NCBI GenBank assembly: GCA_016711045.1
Contig: JADJTT010000001.1
Span: 682,001 to 746,000, forward strand
DNA: 64,000 nt
Source of the DNA: Saprospirales bacterium
GTDB lineage: Bacteria > Bacteroidota > Bacteroidia > Chitinophagales > Saprospiraceae
Reading direction: 5' to 3'
The position numbers and the translations under genes were made by a program. This document shows, piece after piece, positions 1 to 10,200 of this stretch (within the stretch, counting starts at the first letter, position 1; each line of letters begins with the position of its first letter). The notes beneath the pieces were generated by a model that was not told where the DNA came from, made no database searches, and saw nothing but the letters and a program-made list of their open reading frames with translations.

Positions 1-2230
1 CGGGCTCTTGCTCCGCTTCCAGCCGCCAGGTGGCGCCGTTGCCGGGCATGTGGAGCACGACTTCCGTGGCTGAAGCATCCAGGTCGAAATTGTCCTGATT
101 GTACATAATCACATCTTCCACCACGATAAATTCGAGCGGAGCGGTCATATCTCCCACGCCGGTATTCCGGATGATCAGGTGGATGGAGTCGTTCTCGCAA
201 TAGCCATCTACTTCAATATTGGCGCCCGACCAATTGCTGGGCATCGGACAAAGTGTATCGGGATAAATATGCGCTTCCGAACAATGCGTGGCCCCCATTT
301 CTGCATTGCAATCCAGGTCCGCATAAATTTGAAAGCTCCCGTACTGCCCCGGCTGCAGATCGCCTACTTCAAACGAATAGGTATTATTGCCCAAGGCCAT
401 TTCAGGCAGATCGGCGGAAGTAAATGCCAATGCCTGGTCCAACGCGACCTCCACATACGCCCCTTCCACCACCTGATCGCTCAAGTTGGCATAACTCACG
501 GCGTAGTAATTTTCGAAACAAAGACGCAGGAAGGGCGCCGCAATATCTACCGCCAACAGCGGGCATTCCTCATCCAACTGCACCGGGACATCCTGGATTT
601 GTAGCTGGGTTACTCCGGGAACAAAATTGACGGAATAGGTGGTCGGACAGGCCTGGCCGTAGTTAAAGGGCACATCCAGGCTCACTTCCACCAGCGTGTC
701 CACGATACACAGATTGATCTCAAACTGCCCGTTTGCATCGGATGTCGCCGTGTAGGTCTTTCCGGAAACTATTCCCGTCACGTGTACCGGCCAACCCTGC
801 AAAAGGGGTTCATTCCAGAACTGGCAATCGGCGTTTACATCCTGAAAGACGGTGCCCGCCATCGTGAATTGAATGGTATCGTTATAATTGTATCGAATGG
901 CCTGTTTGTAGGTGTAATATTCATTACGGGGCGCCAGTGTACCCAAAAACACACCCTGGTAGTGCAAATACGCCGAATCGGCCATGACCACCGCTTCGTA
1001 TGCATCGCCTGTGTGCCCGTCTCCATCCAGGTCGAGCGTAGGCAACAAGGTCGCAGGTTGGTTATCGAACTGACACCAGTTAACGACCCCCCAGGTCCGA
1101 ATAATCTTATCTGTTTCGCCGTCGCAGTCGTAATCATATACCACGTCTTCAAAATTCACTCCGATCAACGCATACACCCCTGCATCTACATCGAGCGAGG
1201 CAATCTCCGGGTCACCGGGAAAATAATCGGCCGGCAACTGGATCGAAAACTCAAGTAACAACTCGATAACTTGGGTAACAACCGGAGCGAAGTTGCCAGA
1301 AGCATCATACGCCAAAAATGTCCGGGTAATAGTCCGCAGATAAGTATTGCCTGTACAGGTCTGATTGACGAAGCTCACACTTTGAAGAATGCCGCCGACT
1401 TCACAGTTATCTGCCGCAGTGGGTGTGCCAAAAGTAGCGTCTAGCTCCATCGTATTTTGTGGGTCAATTCCCAGTGCATAAAAGGCTTCAGTGGTCATAT
1501 CCATATCAGGTGGCGCCACACAAGTGGGGGGAGTCTGATCGTTGTCACAACCGACGACAATCACTTCGATATCTCCCCAGCAGGCATTGCCAGGCACGCC
1601 ATTTTCATACACCTGCACCTTGACAATATGTGTACCTGCATCGGATTCGTCCAGCGCCAGGCTGGGAGCCGGCGTAGCAGGTGGATCGAATTCCATTAGA
1701 AATTCTCCCCCTGCCGGGAGGCAATAGGGCCCGCCCTCCAGGATATCCTGTGGATAGAAATAGCTCGTTTCACCTGACATGATCTCCACCTGAATATTAG
1801 CGTTGCAGGCGAGATTGAGCGGCGGGTTCCCGGTGCAGTCCTGTACAATGACCGTGGAAGCGCAAACATTCCAGTTACCGGCCTGGTCAATAGCCCATAG
1901 GAAAGCCGTGTGCTCGCCAATGTCTGCGGCGGAATAGGTCAGGCTGGTTGTTGCAGGCGGAGAGGCAGATAAGGGCGCCTCTTCAAGGCGAAAATCCAGG
2001 TCAATGCCGGAGGTACAATTGTCATAGGTGCCATCGTCGAGGTAGCCAGGGGTCAGTGCCAGCGGCCCTCCAGATACGTCGGCAATCACATATGCATCGC
2101 AAATTGCGACGGGGGGCGTGACATCCGGATTGCAAGGTTGAGCCGTTGCCAGGCTTTGAACAAGCGCCAACAGCGCCACAACCAGCAACCGGAAAATTGG
2201 GGTCGTATGCATGGGATATGTCTTTTTCAT
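1..2230 (-). CDS. Secreted HYR-type surface protein, N-terminal 743 residues (gene runs off the left edge)
   Basis: Reading leftward from the ATG at 2230, the frame stays open for 743 codons to the window edge, so the C-terminus is missing. The protein begins MKKTYPMHTT and has a hydrophobic signal peptide ending near LATAQP. Cys-rich segments follow with HYR-like phrases (DQTPPTC, TAADNC, YDYDCDG), as in extracellular adhesion modules. Around residues 455-500 is a prealbumin-like repeat (GTVFQDVNADC...SDANGQFEINL), similar to SdrD-B or carboxypeptidase-regulatory folds. CARDB-like beta segments come after it. Family knowledge suggests a T9SS-exported cell-surface or matrix protein; the sorting domain would lie outside the window. 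It resembles the protein at the right edge. Plus-strand frames here are shadows. The substrate or ligand is unknown. Confidence 0.88.
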   Translation of the reverse strand, partial: MKKTYPMHTTPIFRLLVVALLALVQSLATAQPCNPDVTPPVAICDAYVIADVSGGPLALTPGYLDDGTYDNCTSGIDLDFRLEEAPLSASPPATTSLTYSAADIGEHTAFLWAIDQAGNWNVCASTVIVQDCTGNPPLNLACNANIQVEIMSGETSYFYPQDILEGGPYCLPAGGEFLMEFDPPATPAPSLALDESDAGTHIVKVQVYENGVPGNACWGDIEVIVVGCDNDQTPPTCVAPPDMDMTTEAFYALGIDPQNTMELDATFGTPTAADNCEVGGILQSVSFVNQTCTGNTYLRTITRTFLAYDASGNFAPVVTQVIELLLEFSIQLPADYFPGDPEIASLDVDAGVYALIGVNFEDVVYDYDCDGETDKIIRTWGVVNWCQFDNQPATLLPTLDLDGDGHTGDAYEAVVMADSAYLHYQGVFLGTLAPRNEYYTYKQAIRYNYNDTIQFTMAGTVFQDVNADCQFWNEPLLQGWPVHVTGIVSGKTYTATSDANGQFEINLCIVDTLVEVSLDVPFNYGQACPTTYSVNFVPGVTQLQIQDVPVQLDEECPLLAVDIAAPFLRLCFENYYAVSYANLSDQVVEGAYVEVALDQALAFTSADLPEMALGNNTYSFEVGDLQPGQYGSFQIYADLDCNAEMGATHCSEAHIYPDTLCPMPSNWSGANIEVDGYCENDSIHLIIRNTGVGDMTAPLEFIVVEDVIMYNQDNFDLDASATEVVLHMPGNGATWRLEAEQEP

Positions 2231-2475
2231 AGGATAGTGGAATTAACTTGATTTTGATGAAGCACCTCTTTCACGATTCAAAAATGCGGCTATGCGTTTG
2301 ATTAAACAAGATCAAAAAACGATATTTGTAGAGTATATCTTTGTCATTTTTAGAGAAAGCTTAAATAAAACAAGTATTGAAAAAAAGATTGTAGAGTAAA
2401 TCATTTTATTTTTTGTGAAAAACACTCATCTTTTTTCAACTCATTCGCTCCTTTTCCGCTCAAGAGATACGGGAA

Positions 2476-3804
2476 GTGCGCAAATTCCTCTCTTCGCCTT
2501 TCTTCAATACCCGAGCAGATCTGGTACAGCTTTTCGACTTTCTGTCGAAAAAACAACAGCCTTTGAAAGTAGAAGCCTGGCAACATCTTTACCCCGCCGC
2601 CCCTTTCGACGATCAAAAACTCCGCCTGTTGATGAGCTATTTGCACAAACTATTGGAGCAATACATCTCGGTGGTGGAACTCACCCGCGATGAACTGTCT
2701 GCCCGCGTCCACCTCGCCGCAGGTTATCGACAACGGAGACTGACAGCGCCGTTCGATCGCACCTATAAAGCGCTGGAAAAACGCATGGAGGAGCAGCCGC
2801 TTCGCAACGCCCACTTTTACCAGCTTCAACATCACCTGCAATGGGAGGAATACCAAATTTCCACAGCCGATAACCCTACAGAAGCAGCACCTTTGCGCAC
2901 TTTAACCCAAACATTGGATGTATTTTATCTCTCTTCCCGATTGCGACTGATCTGCCTGGCAGCCGCCCAGCAAGGCGTATATCAGTCGGGCATCCAATCG
3001 GAATTGGAGGAGGAAGTGATTGCACTCGCCGAGAAGGAAGCATTGCAAAACCTGCCTGCCATAGCCCTTTACCTGGAGTGCTATCGCATGTTGAGGCATC
3101 CGGAGCAGGAAGCTCATTTTCAACACTTCAAACAACGCCTGCTGGAAGCGGCAGGTCAGTTCTCCATCGAAGAAATGCGAGGGCTTTATCTGCTCGCCAT
3201 CAATTATTGTATCCGGCGGCTCAACGACGGTGCGCGGCAGTATTTCCCGGAAGTGCTCGATCTGTATAAAGCCGGATTATCAACCGGCTATTTGCTCGAA
3301 AACGGGGTGCTTTCCCGGTTTGCCTATCACAACATCGCCGCTGCCGGGCTGCAAACAGGCGAGCTGGATTGGGTAAATCGTTTTATTCACGAGTACAAAA
3401 ACGCCCTGGAACGAAAATACCGGGAAAGCTCCTTCAGTTTCAACCTGGCCCGGCTGGAATACAGCCGGAAGCGATTCGATGCCGTGCTGGATCTCTTGCA
3501 AAAAGCCAACTACCGCGACCCCTTGCTCAATCTCGCCGCAAAAACCTTACTTCTGAAAACGTTCTACGAACTCGATGAATACGATAGCCTGCAATCTCAC
3601 CTCGACGCCATGCGCAACTACATCCGCCGCAAGCGCGTGATCGGCTATCACCGCACCAATTACCTGAATATCGTGCGCTATGCAGAGAAACTGCTGAAAG
3701 TCAATTTTTCAGACAAACAGGCACTGACGGCCTTCGGGGACGAAATTTCCCGGGAGGAAATCCTTACAGAGCGGGAGTGGCTGCTGGATCGACTGCATTC
3801 GTAA
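2476..3804 (+). CDS. Uncharacterised alpha-helical (TPR-like) protein, 442 aa
   Basis: I do not recognise a named family. The 442-residue product is soluble, has no signal peptide, and reads as repeated amphipathic helices (for example LARLEYSRKRFDAVLDLLQK and LKTFYELDEYDSLQSHLDAM), which suggests a TPR-like solenoid. The start is GTG at 2476 (MRKFLSSPFF). The frame has a stop at 2416, and no ATG or other GTG lies between, so this is the only conventional choice. It is transcribed divergently from the secreted HYR protein across a 245-bp AT-rich gap and converges on the M90 peptidase, six bases from its stop. A scaffold or protein-interaction role is only a guess. Confidence 0.8.
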   Translation: MRKFLSSPFFNTRADLVQLFDFLSKKQQPLKVEAWQHLYPAAPFDDQKLRLLMSYLHKLLEQYISVVELTRDELSARVHLAAGYRQRRLTAPFDRTYKALEKRMEEQPLRNAHFYQLQHHLQWEEYQISTADNPTEAAPLRTLTQTLDVFYLSSRLRLICLAAAQQGVYQSGIQSELEEEVIALAEKEALQNLPAIALYLECYRMLRHPEQEAHFQHFKQRLLEAAGQFSIEEMRGLYLLAINYCIRRLNDGARQYFPEVLDLYKAGLSTGYLLENGVLSRFAYHNIAAAGLQTGELDWVNRFIHEYKNALERKYRESSFSFNLARLEYSRKRFDAVLDLLQKANYRDPLLNLAAKTLLLKTFYELDEYDSLQSHLDAMRNYIRRKRVIGYHRTNYLNIVRYAEKLLKVNFSDKQALTAFGDEISREEILTEREWLLDRLHS

Positions 3805-3810
3805 CAGGAC

Positions 3811-4599
3811 TCACGATAAATCCTGCTTGAAGATCCGCTCCAACATCGCAAACAGCTCCGGATGCGCTTGCTCCAAATGGTGAGGCCGTTGGAAGAAATA
3901 TTCGGACGCCACGGCGAAAAATTCAGTGGGGCTGGTTCCCCCATAATCGCGGATATCGGAATCGCCTGCCTGGATAGCCTCCATTTCTTTGTGTATGAGC
4001 TCGAGCCAGGGCAGGGTATATTGTTGTCCCAGCAGGTATTCGGGCAACCCGTCGGTCTCCCCGTCGGCTTTGTCAAGTAAGTGTACGAACTCGTGGATGC
4101 CAACATTGCTTCGACCCGCTTGCTCAAATCCCAGGTGCAAGGCCGGTTTGGAAAGGATCATTTTGCCGTTCATATACCCCCATCCGACCATTCCTTCCAC
4201 ATCGCGATCGGCGCCCTCTGTGGCGAAGGTATCATCGGCAAAAGTAGCGGGGTAGAGCAGCACCTCTGTGAGGTGGGGGTAGCGTTTCCAATTGGCAAAG
4301 CCAAAAATCGGAATGGCAGCGCTGGAAGCTACCAGCAGACGGTCCAGGTCGTCCACTTCTACGCCCACTCCGGTGATCTCACAATTCAGGATAAAGGAAT
4401 AAACCCAATCTTCAAAGCGTTCTTTTTCAGCGGGATCGAGCTGGTGGTAGTAACGGACGTGCTCCCCGAGCAGGTCCCGCCAGGCTTGGGGGAATGCCTC
4501 CTCCGGTTCCTTTTGTGGCTTGGGGCGGAAGAGGAGATAACCGGTTAACACGAGTCCGATAAGTAGTAAAAAAACTAAAATGGAAGCAGCAACAGTCAT
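3811..4599 (-). CDS. MtfA-type zinc-dependent peptidase (M90 family), membrane-anchored
   Basis: The 262-residue protein has one N-terminal membrane segment (about residues 3-24) followed by a peptidase M90 domain. The zinc motif HEFVHLLD (HExxH) is present, and the downstream helix SPTEFFAVASEYFF supplies the expected glutamate of the gluzincin-like site. E. coli MtfA is a cytosolic aminopeptidase linked to the glucose repressor Mlc. Bacteroidota homologues usually carry an N-terminal anchor like this one, so the Mlc connection should not be transferred. The gene stands alone, convergent with the helical unknown and divergent from the OmpA-like gene. Family assignment is firm; the substrate is unknown. 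Confidence 0.9.
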   Translation of the reverse strand: MTVAASILVFLLLIGLVLTGYLLFRPKPQKEPEEAFPQAWRDLLGEHVRYYHQLDPAEKERFEDWVYSFILNCEITGVGVEVDDLDRLLVASSAAIPIFGFANWKRYPHLTEVLLYPATFADDTFATEGADRDVEGMVGWGYMNGKMILSKPALHLGFEQAGRSNVGIHEFVHLLDKADGETDGLPEYLLGQQYTLPWLELIHKEMEAIQAGDSDIRDYGGTSPTEFFAVASEYFFQRPHHLEQAHPELFAMLERIFKQDLS

Positions 4600-4681
4600 T
4601 CAGATTTACGGGTTTAGTGATACAAATTAGGGCGAAATGTCGCAATTTCGTAGTTTAGCCCTGCTTCGAGAATAACACCTT

Positions 4682-5794
4682 ATGAAAGCAATTGGATCTA
4701 CCCTGTTTCTCGCCTTTTTTCTCACTGCTCTGTTCGGACAAGAACAAGAGGCCGGAACCATCCGCAACATCGTCCCCAACCCAGGGTTTGAAACCTTTGC
4801 CAATACCCCGCTGGGGTGGTTTTACAAAGGAGAAGATTTCACCCGCCTGATGAAGTACTGGACTTCGCCTACCGGCGCTTCGCCCGATGTGTTTGGCCCG
4901 AAAGTACGGGTGCCGGAAAGCTGGGCCGAAAAAGGTTTTGGCAAACAGGCCCCGCATTCCGGAGGCGCCATGGTCGGGCTCACCCTTTACGGCTGTGGAA
5001 ACGGCAAACCACACTGCCGGGAGTATGTCCAGGCACAGTTGCTGGAACCGCTTGTCGTCGGACAAACTTATCTCATAGAATGCTGGATGGCCCAATTGGC
5101 CAATACCACGGCCATCGACAACATCGGTTTCTATTTTTCCAAAAATAGCCTCCAGGTTGCCGACGACGAGTTGATCCCGCTCACGCCCGATTTTAAACTC
5201 AGCGAAATCCTGGAAATAGCCCCCGGAAAGTGGAAAAAAATCTCCGGTACGTTCACTGCCAAAACGGAAGCCGAAGTGCTCCTGATCGGCAATTTTTATC
5301 CCGACGAAGAGACCAGCATCCGGCGCATTCGCGATGAATCGCTCACTTATGCCTATTACTACATCGACGATGTGGTCGTGAAAAAGGTGCCCCCCATTCT
5401 TCCCGTACCCGTCAAAGAAACAGACATCCGCCTTCAACCACTGGAAGCAGGCAAAACCTTCCAACTGGAAAATCTGCTTTTCGATTTCGATAAATGGGAG
5501 CTCCACCCCCGCTCCTTCCTAGAACTCGACAAGGTCATCGAGCTCATGAAGGCCAATCCCAAAATGGTCATCCAGATCAACGGCCATACGGACTATATAG
5601 GCGAAGATCAGTATAATATGTACCTCTCTCGTAAACGGGCCAAAAGTGTCGTGGCCTACCTCAACGAGCACGGCATCTCCCGCTCCCGGACCCTCTACAA
5701 AGGCTATGGCGAAACACAGCCGGTGGCGAGTAATGCGACGGAGGAAGGGAGGCAGTTGAATAGGAGGGTGGAGTTGGAAGTGGTCAGATTGTAG
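4682..5794 (+). CDS. OmpA family outer-membrane/peptidoglycan-linking protein with N-terminal jelly-roll domain
   Basis: The 370-residue protein has a signal peptide (MKAIGSTLFLAFFLTALFGQ). Residues about 20-230 form a beta-rich domain that looks like a carbohydrate-binding jelly roll (NPGFETFANTPLGW, ANTTAIDNIGF, YYIDDVVVK). The C-terminal 110 residues are an OmpA-like peptidoglycan-binding domain (LLFDFDKWELHPRSF..., INGHTDYIGEDQYN, LSRKRAKSVVAYL, GYGETQPVA, NRRVELEV), including the Asp and Arg residues typical of diaminopimelate binding. It probably sits in the periplasm or outer membrane tethered to the wall. It is monocistronic-looking, divergent from the M90 peptidase and followed by an inverted-repeat element. 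Confidence 0.88.
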   Translation: MKAIGSTLFLAFFLTALFGQEQEAGTIRNIVPNPGFETFANTPLGWFYKGEDFTRLMKYWTSPTGASPDVFGPKVRVPESWAEKGFGKQAPHSGGAMVGLTLYGCGNGKPHCREYVQAQLLEPLVVGQTYLIECWMAQLANTTAIDNIGFYFSKNSLQVADDELIPLTPDFKLSEILEIAPGKWKKISGTFTAKTEAEVLLIGNFYPDEETSIRRIRDESLTYAYYYIDDVVVKKVPPILPVPVKETDIRLQPLEAGKTFQLENLLFDFDKWELHPRSFLELDKVIELMKANPKMVIQINGHTDYIGEDQYNMYLSRKRAKSVVAYLNEHGISRSRTLYKGYGETQPVASNATEEGRQLNRRVELEVVRL

Positions 5795-5799
5795 GAAAA

Positions 5800-5860
5800 A
5801 GTTTATGAAGTTTATTAGTTTTATAAAGTTTATTGAACCCAGATAAACCTAATAAACCCT
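5800..5860. repeat. Intergenic tandem 9-bp repeat with inverted copy
   Basis: Four 9-bp units (AGTTTATGA, AGTTTATTA, GTTTTATAA, AGTTTATTG) run from 5800 to 5835. Two inverse units (ATAAACCTA, ATAAACCCT) follow at 5843-5860, directly before the rnhB start. The architecture matches the 7-bp elements elsewhere in the window, but the period is nine. Confidence 0.7.
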
Positions 5861-5862
5861 TT

Positions 5863-6459
5863 ATGCTTACCCCATACCATCATCCCACCCTCCTAGAAGC
5901 CGGATGCGACGAAGCCGGGCGCGGATGCCTTGCCGGTCCGGTCGTGGCTGCTGCGGTGATTTTGCCAAAAGATTTCGAGCTCGAATCACTCAATGATTCC
6001 AAACAGCTCAGTGAGCGCCGGAGAGATATGCTTCGTCCCATCATTGAAGAGCAAGCACTGGCCTGGGCCGTAGCCTTCGTAGAGCCCAAAGAAATTGATC
6101 GGATAAATATTTTGAAAGCATCTTTTCTGGCCATGCACCGGGCTGTTCAGCAATTGAAATTGCAGCCGGAGTTGTTGCTGATCGACGGCAATCGGTTTAC
6201 GCCGTACCCAGGTATTCCGCACCATTGTTTCGTAAAGGGGGATGGACGATTTCTTTCTATTGCCGCGGCCTCTGTGCTCGCGAAAACCTACCGGGATGCC
6301 TATATGGTCGAACTGGCCCGGCAATTCCCTGAATACCGTTGGGAAGAAAATAAGGGGTATCCGACACAGGCGCACCGGGATGCCCTAAAAGTGCATGGCT
6401 CCACACCCCACCACAGGAAGAGCTTTCGGTTGTTGCCGGAGCAGGGGAAGCTGTTTTAG
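5863..6459 (+). CDS. rnhB: Ribonuclease HII
   Basis: RNase HII cuts the RNA strand of RNA-DNA hybrids and removes single ribonucleotides from DNA. The catalytic DE motif is at residues 16-17 (GCDEAGRGCLAGPVV), the third acidic residue is in LLIDGNRF, and the last lies in AKTYRDAYM. The product is 198 residues, the usual length. An upstream in-frame TTG at 5833 would add ten residues, but those codons fall in the repeat element, so ATG 5863 is preferred. The gene converges on the metallo-hydrolase at 6545 with another inverted-repeat element between them. Confidence 0.96.
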   Translation: MLTPYHHPTLLEAGCDEAGRGCLAGPVVAAAVILPKDFELESLNDSKQLSERRRDMLRPIIEEQALAWAVAFVEPKEIDRINILKASFLAMHRAVQQLKLQPELLLIDGNRFTPYPGIPHHCFVKGDGRFLSIAAASVLAKTYRDAYMVELARQFPEYRWEENKGYPTQAHRDALKVHGSTPHHRKSFRLLPEQGKLF

Positions 6460-6461
6460 AG

Positions 6462-6548
6462 GTAGTGGAGAGTGGAGAGTTTAGAGTGATAGGCCGGCGC
6501 GGTTGCTATGCAACCACGGCATTTACACCACTCTCCACTCTCAACTAC
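6462..6548. repeat. Intergenic inverted element of tandem 7-bp units between convergent genes
   Basis: The left side has AGTGGAG, AGTGGAG, AGTTTAG and AGTGATA in strict 7-bp phase (6464-6491). The right side has CACCACT, CTCCACT and CTCAACT in phase (6526-6546), the approximate inverse. Between them is a GC-rich hairpin with GGTTGC / GCAACC arms. The element lies between the ends of rnhB and the metallo-hydrolase, so it could also stop transcription from both sides. Confidence 0.75.
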
Positions 6549-7198
6549 TTCAAAAACGGATTATAATCCCGCTCATACCCAATAGAAGTGTGGGGTCCAT
6601 GCCCTGGATACACCGTCACATCATCCCCAAGGGGCATAACTACATTTTCGATACTGGCGATCAGGGTATCGTAATCGCCGCCGGGCAGGTCGGTACGACC
6701 GATCGATTGCCAGAAGAGGACGTCGCCGGAGAGCAGAAAGCGGCTTTTTTCGCAGAAAAAAGAAATACTGGCCGGAGAATGACCCGGAGTCAGCAAGGCT
6801 TTCAGTACCGTATTGCCGAAACGGACTTCTTCCCCTTCTTCAATAAACCGGCCGGGTGCAGGGGACGGGTCGTAGTGGGGCACGCCAAAATAGGCCGCCG
6901 TAGCCGGGGCCGATTCCAGAATGGGTAGTTCGCCGCGATGAATCTCCAGCGCAAGCCCCCAGGTCTCCGCCACAAAGTGGTTGCCGAAAACGTGGTCGAT
7001 GTGGCAATGGGTGTTCAGCAGCCGTACCGGCTTGAGTTGGTGCTCCTCCAAATATTTCTTCAACTCATCCTTTTCCCGTTGATCCCAGCACCCCGGATCT
7101 ACGATGGCGCACTCGCCCGTTTCGTCATAGACGAGGTAGGTATTCTCCTGAAAAGGGTTAAATGTAAGCGATACGACTTTTGTTCCTGTATTTTCCAT
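6545..7198 (-). CDS. Metallo-beta-lactamase fold hydrolase (glyoxalase II-like)
   Basis: The 217-residue single-domain enzyme carries the metal-binding motif THCHIDHVFGNHF (HxHxDH) near residue 62, the second histidine in LTPGHSPASISFF, the bridging Asp in LLSGDVLF, and the last histidine in VYPGHGPHTSIGYE. Family members hydrolyse thioesters such as S-lactoylglutathione or act as persulfide dioxygenases. The short form without the glyoxalase II C-terminal domain is common in Bacteroidota and its substrate is usually unknown. The start ATG at 7198 gives MENTGTKVVSLTFNP, directly on the core fold. Confidence 0.9.
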   Translation of the reverse strand: MENTGTKVVSLTFNPFQENTYLVYDETGECAIVDPGCWDQREKDELKKYLEEHQLKPVRLLNTHCHIDHVFGNHFVAETWGLALEIHRGELPILESAPATAAYFGVPHYDPSPAPGRFIEEGEEVRFGNTVLKALLTPGHSPASISFFCEKSRFLLSGDVLFWQSIGRTDLPGGDYDTLIASIENVVMPLGDDVTVYPGHGPHTSIGYERDYNPFLK

Positions 7199-7273
7199 AA
7201 TGATAATCCTTCAAATCTGGTAAATCCTGTATAACTTGAAGAACGCTTTGGGCGTTCTCTTGTTAGTCCTTTT

Positions 7274-10200
7274 ATGAATCCTTCGAATATGCGAATAGTT
7301 TTCCACACCGCCCTCTTTTTAAGCCTTCTTTTTTCCGCTGTCGTCCAGGCACAGGTTTCCTCGGTGGAATTCGGAAAAAACCGAATTCAATACCACCAGG
7401 ACTATGAGGAGTGGTCCCAATACGAAAGCCAGAATTTCACCACCTATTGGTATGGGGAGTCGAGGTTTATTGGCCAGGCCGTTGTGCAAATGGCCGAGTA
7501 CGATTTCGCTTCCATCGAACGCATCCTGGAGCACCGGATGAACGACAAGATCGAGATCATCGTCTATACCGACCTCACGGATGTGAAGCAGAGCAATATC
7601 GGCTCGGAGGAGATCTTTATGAATGCAGGCGGGCAGACCAAGATCGTGGGCAACAAGATGTTCGTCTACTTCAATGGCGACCACAACGACCTCCGACGCC
7701 AGATCCGCGAAGGTATCGCTTCGGTCTATCTCAACAGCATGCTCTTCGGGTCCAACCTCCAGGAAGTAGTGCAAAATGCCGTGCTACTGAACCTCCCGGT
7801 TTGGTTCAGCGATGGATTGGTCGCTTATGTCGGGGAAGAATGGAGTACCGAACTCGATGGGCAGTTGCGCGACAGGTTCAACAATGGCGAGATTAAAGAT
7901 TTTACCTCTTTCGCAGAAAAAAATCCCCGGCTGGCAGGACATTCGCTATGGTATTTTATCAGCCAGCAATTTGGCAAATCGACCGTGGCCAACCTCATTT
8001 ACCTGACCCGGATCAACCGCAGTGTGGAAAGCGGGTTTCTCTATGTACTGGGAAGCTCTTTCACCAAGACCACCGAATCGTGGCAATCTTATTTCAGCCA
8101 GCGATACAAAGGCGAATTGCGCACTACCGACTCCCTGGCTATGGAACCCCTACCCATCAAAAACAGGCGAAACCTTCCTTACACCCAGGCAAAAATCAGT
8201 CCCGACGGCCAGCGTATCGCCTACGCTACCAATGAGATTGGAAAAGTAAAGGTCTATATCTATGAATTGGAGACTGGCAGTAAAAAATTGATCCTCAAAT
8301 CCGGTTCCCGCAACCCCTTTCAGGACCCCGACTACAACTATCCGCTCCTCGCCTGGAACCCGAACAACCTGGAACTCGCCGTGCTCTACGAACGCAGGGA
8401 TGTGCCCAAACTGATGCTTTACAGTCGGTCTACGAATGAAAAAGTGGTCGAAGACCTCTCCACGCAATACCAACGGGTATACAGCATGGACTACCTCAAT
8501 TCTACCGACCTGGTGCTCGCTGCCGCCGTGCGCGGGTTTTCCGATATTTTCATCTATTTCACCAAAAACCGGCAAACGCAGCGGATCACACAAGACTTTT
8601 GGGACGACCTGGACGCCAGAGCCGTGAAACTTGGCAACCGGAGAGGCATTATTTTCGCTTCCAACCGGCAGGACTCCCTGTTTGTAACCGAACGCCTCGA
8701 TACCATTCTTCCGCTGCAATCCTTCGATCTCTTCTATTACGACCTCGACAGCCGCAGCAACGAACTGGTCCGGCTCACCCGAACGCCCAATGCCAACGAA
8801 CGGCAACCCCTTGGCGTTGATACGACCTACTTCTCTTATCTGGGAGACGAAAGTGGGATCATGAACCGGTATATGGGCTACCTGGAAGACTACATTCACC
8901 ACTACGACCGAATAGTGTTGCTGGATGATGGCACGGAGATTACCTTTCACGCCGATTCGGCCCTTACCACCAAACTCGACAGTGCCGCCATCGCCCAAAT
9001 AGACTCTTCCTGGTTGGAGCCCTTCTGGAAAAAGCGGGCCATTACCTATCCTGCCTCTAACCTCAACCTGAATATCCAGGCGCAACATGCGGCGCCAATG
9101 GCGAATAAATTGCTCCTCTCCCAGGTGCAGGCGCAAAAGAATATGCTCTTCACAGGCACACTGGGCGCCCCGGCCAGTGACTCCATTCAACTTTATCCGT
9201 CCCTTTTCCGGGAAAAACAACGCACAGCTCTGGAACGGCAGAAAATTCCAACGACCGCACCCCAGCCGCCCCCTTCTCCGGTATTGGAAGAAAAGAAACC
9301 GGGCCCGCTCGAACCAACTCCGCCCGTTAAGGAAGCAACCCAAGACACCTCCAAGGTCGATATCGACAACTATCTTTTCCAAAGTGAGTTCGACGATGAC
9401 GAGTTGCCCTCCGTGCTGGTAGTAGAAGAACCGGCGCCTACGGCTCCCCTGCAACGCCCTGTGCAGCCGTCTGTTTTTGGACAGCGAAAGGCTACCGGAG
9501 AGGTCATCGTGTTCAATCCTTCGCGGATAATTCCCTACCGGCTGAAATTCCGCACCGACTTTGTAACGACCCAGCTCGATAATGCTCCGCTTTTTGATGG
9601 GCTAAATAGTTATGCCGGCACTCCTGTAGATTTTGGATTCCTGCCTCCAGGCATTCTGCTCAAAGCCAATTTTAAAGACTTGTTTGAAGACTACGAAATG
9701 GAGGGAGGTATGCGTATTCCCACCACTTTTAACGGGGCGGAATATTTTCTGGTCTTCAAAAACAAGAAGAAGCACATTGACAAGCAGTACGCTGTATACC
9801 GCCGGGCTCTACGTTTTCCTGGCGAAGCCCGGGTAGCTACGCCCATTCAACCCCGGACGGAAAACACGACCTTCCTGGCGCTTACCCAATGGAGGTATCC
9901 AATCGATATTTTCACCAGCCTGCGGGCCACGGCCACCTACCGGATGGATAATACCACCCAATTGGCCACAGATACCTTTTCACTCCAAACACCTTCCTTA
10001 CGGGAAAACCGGATTGGCCTGCGCATGGAGTACGTGTTCGACAATACCTATGATGTAGCCATCAATATGAAAGACGGCATCCGCTACAAAGTATTTGCGG
10101 AGGTGGTGAAACGCTTTGACATAGAACTGGGCGATCAGTTTAGCGCTAACTTTGCCAAAGGGTTTATGGGTGTCGTCGGCCTCGATGCACGATACTATCA

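Noticed and set aside
179..1699. Several plus-strand open frames at the left edge
   Set aside because: They are antisense to the minus-strand secreted protein, which reads without a stop from 2230 to the edge.
8150..9454. 434-codon minus-strand open frame inside the TolB/barrel gene
   Set aside because: It is antisense to a clear coding sequence and has biased, low-complexity composition and no recognisable motif; a frame shadow.
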